Shown here piece by piece: positions 4,984 through 5,467 of a DNA stretch of 5,467 nt; within the stretch, counting starts at the first letter, position 1, and the number at the start of each line of letters is the position of its first letter. The notes beneath the pieces are model-generated. The model was not told the DNA's origin. It did not search any database and saw only the letters and a list, made by a program, of their open reading frames with translations. The position numbers and the translations under genes were made by a program. The stretch is from positions 1-5,467 of the forward strand of contig SKWF01000181.1 of the NCBI GenBank assembly GCA_007129085.1, written 5' to 3'. This DNA is from Balneolaceae bacterium. Its GTDB lineage: Bacteria > Bacteroidota > Rhodothermia > Balneolales > Balneolaceae.

Positions 4984-5467
4984 ATGTCAGCAAATAAGAA
5001 GGAAAATAGAGGTAAAAGAGAAAAGAGGCCGTGGCCGAACAAAGATGCTATGGAGCAGGTTTATGAAATGAACCTTTGGGGGGATAGTAATTCCGATTTC
5101 TATTCCGGCGTTGGGTCTCATCATCCCGGGTATGTACGTCCATATATAGACGTCTTAACCTCATTTTTCAGCTCTTTTGAAACTCCTCTTGTGGTGTGCG
5201 ATCTGGGCTGTGGTGATTTTAACGTCGGTAAAGAGTTGGTTAAGCATACCAAAAAGTATATTGCGGTTGATATCGTAGAAGACCTGATAAAACGGAACAG
5301 GGAGACATTCAGAGACGAAAAACTTGAGTTTCGTTGCCTGGATATTGCATCCGATGATCTGCCGGCGGGTGATTGTGCCATCGTAAGACAGGTACTTCAG
5401 CATCTGTCGAATGATGAGGTACAAAGCATCATCAATAAGCTGACAGACTTTAAATATGTGATTTTAA
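4984..5467 (+). CDS. Class I SAM-dependent methyltransferase, 5' part (runs off the window)
   Basis: The frame opens at ATG 4984 and is still open at the right edge after 161 codons. An in-frame stop at 4960-4962 makes this the first usable ATG; no Shine-Dalgarno is visible. After a basic N-terminus comes WPNKDAMEQVYEMNLWG (17-33) and a loop DFYSGVGSHHPG (38-49). The Rossmann SAM-binding site follows: motif I VCDLGCGDFNVG (71-82), the acidic residue Asp96 in IAVDIVEDL that would bind the ribose, Asp120 in CLDIASDDLP (118-127), and a motif IV-like DCAIVRQVLQHLS (130-142). The next ATG (5050) would cut off the conserved-looking WPNKDA start. From memory, close homologues in other bacteria share the MEQVYE-LWG and RQVLQHLS signatures and are annotated only as methyltransferases. 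Substrate is unknown; small molecule, lipid or sugar are all possible. The last strands of the fold lie outside the window. It is not co-transcribed with the lipoprotein, since a strong terminator intervenes. Confidence 0.88.
   Translation, partial: MSANKKENRGKREKRPWPNKDAMEQVYEMNLWGDSNSDFYSGVGSHHPGYVRPYIDVLTSFFSSFETPLVVCDLGCGDFNVGKELVKHTKKYIAVDIVEDLIKRNRETFRDEKLEFRCLDIASDDLPAGDCAIVRQVLQHLSNDEVQSIINKLTDFKYVIL

Noticed and set aside
5121..5424. Two minus-strand open frames opposite the methyltransferase.
   Set aside because: The plus strand there carries clear SAM-binding motifs in a frame open to the window edge; the minus frames are shadows.

Overview
The window looks like chromosomal DNA from a marine-type Bacteroidota or Balneolota/Rhodothermota bacterium. 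This is inferred from moderately AT-rich DNA, a high density of small outer-membrane-type lipoproteins, weak Shine-Dalgarno use at several genes, and a surface-protein module that I associate with that group. No rRNA, tRNA, CRISPR array, intact transposase or phage gene is visible.

Layout, left to right. Positions 1-276 carry no convincing gene but hold three hairpins. Two perfect palindromes are packed together at 52-97. A third, REP-like, lies at 227-248 and probably terminates the next gene. On the minus strand, 277-1152 encodes an enzyme of the amidinotransferase / arginine deiminase / dimethylarginine dimethylaminohydrolase superfamily with an apparently complete catalytic set. Two small minus-strand lipoprotein genes follow: one at 1390-1905 with a WRDFMP motif and no known function, and one at 2067-2435 with a DUF3221 (YobA-like) domain. 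Behind them, also minus, lies a decayed gene at 2519-2804. Its protein reading continues through three frames with two apparent 1-base losses, and it has no start codon. It looks like a third small lipoprotein.

An AT-rich divergent region (2805-2929) contains a perfect 10-bp inverted repeat. It precedes the largest gene, on the plus strand at 2930-4552: a 540-residue modular, probably surface-exposed lipoprotein. It ends at a very strong intrinsic terminator (4581-4616). A stretch of 367 bases without an intact gene follows. It holds a coding-like remnant on the plus strand (4621-4752) and a weaker broken reading on the minus strand. The window closes with the 5' part of a class I SAM-dependent methyltransferase gene (4984 to the right edge).

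Nothing here clearly forms one pathway. The shared theme is envelope biology: three intact lipoproteins and one broken one sit side by side, flanked by two unrelated soluble enzymes. The gaps between the minus-strand genes (84 to 237 bases) and the lack of shared function argue against a tight operon. Gene remnants and palindromes in the gaps suggest an accessory region undergoing decay and rearrangement. I see no complete novel defence or biosynthetic system; the most distinctive items are the modular lipoprotein and the frameshifted lipoprotein relic beside it.
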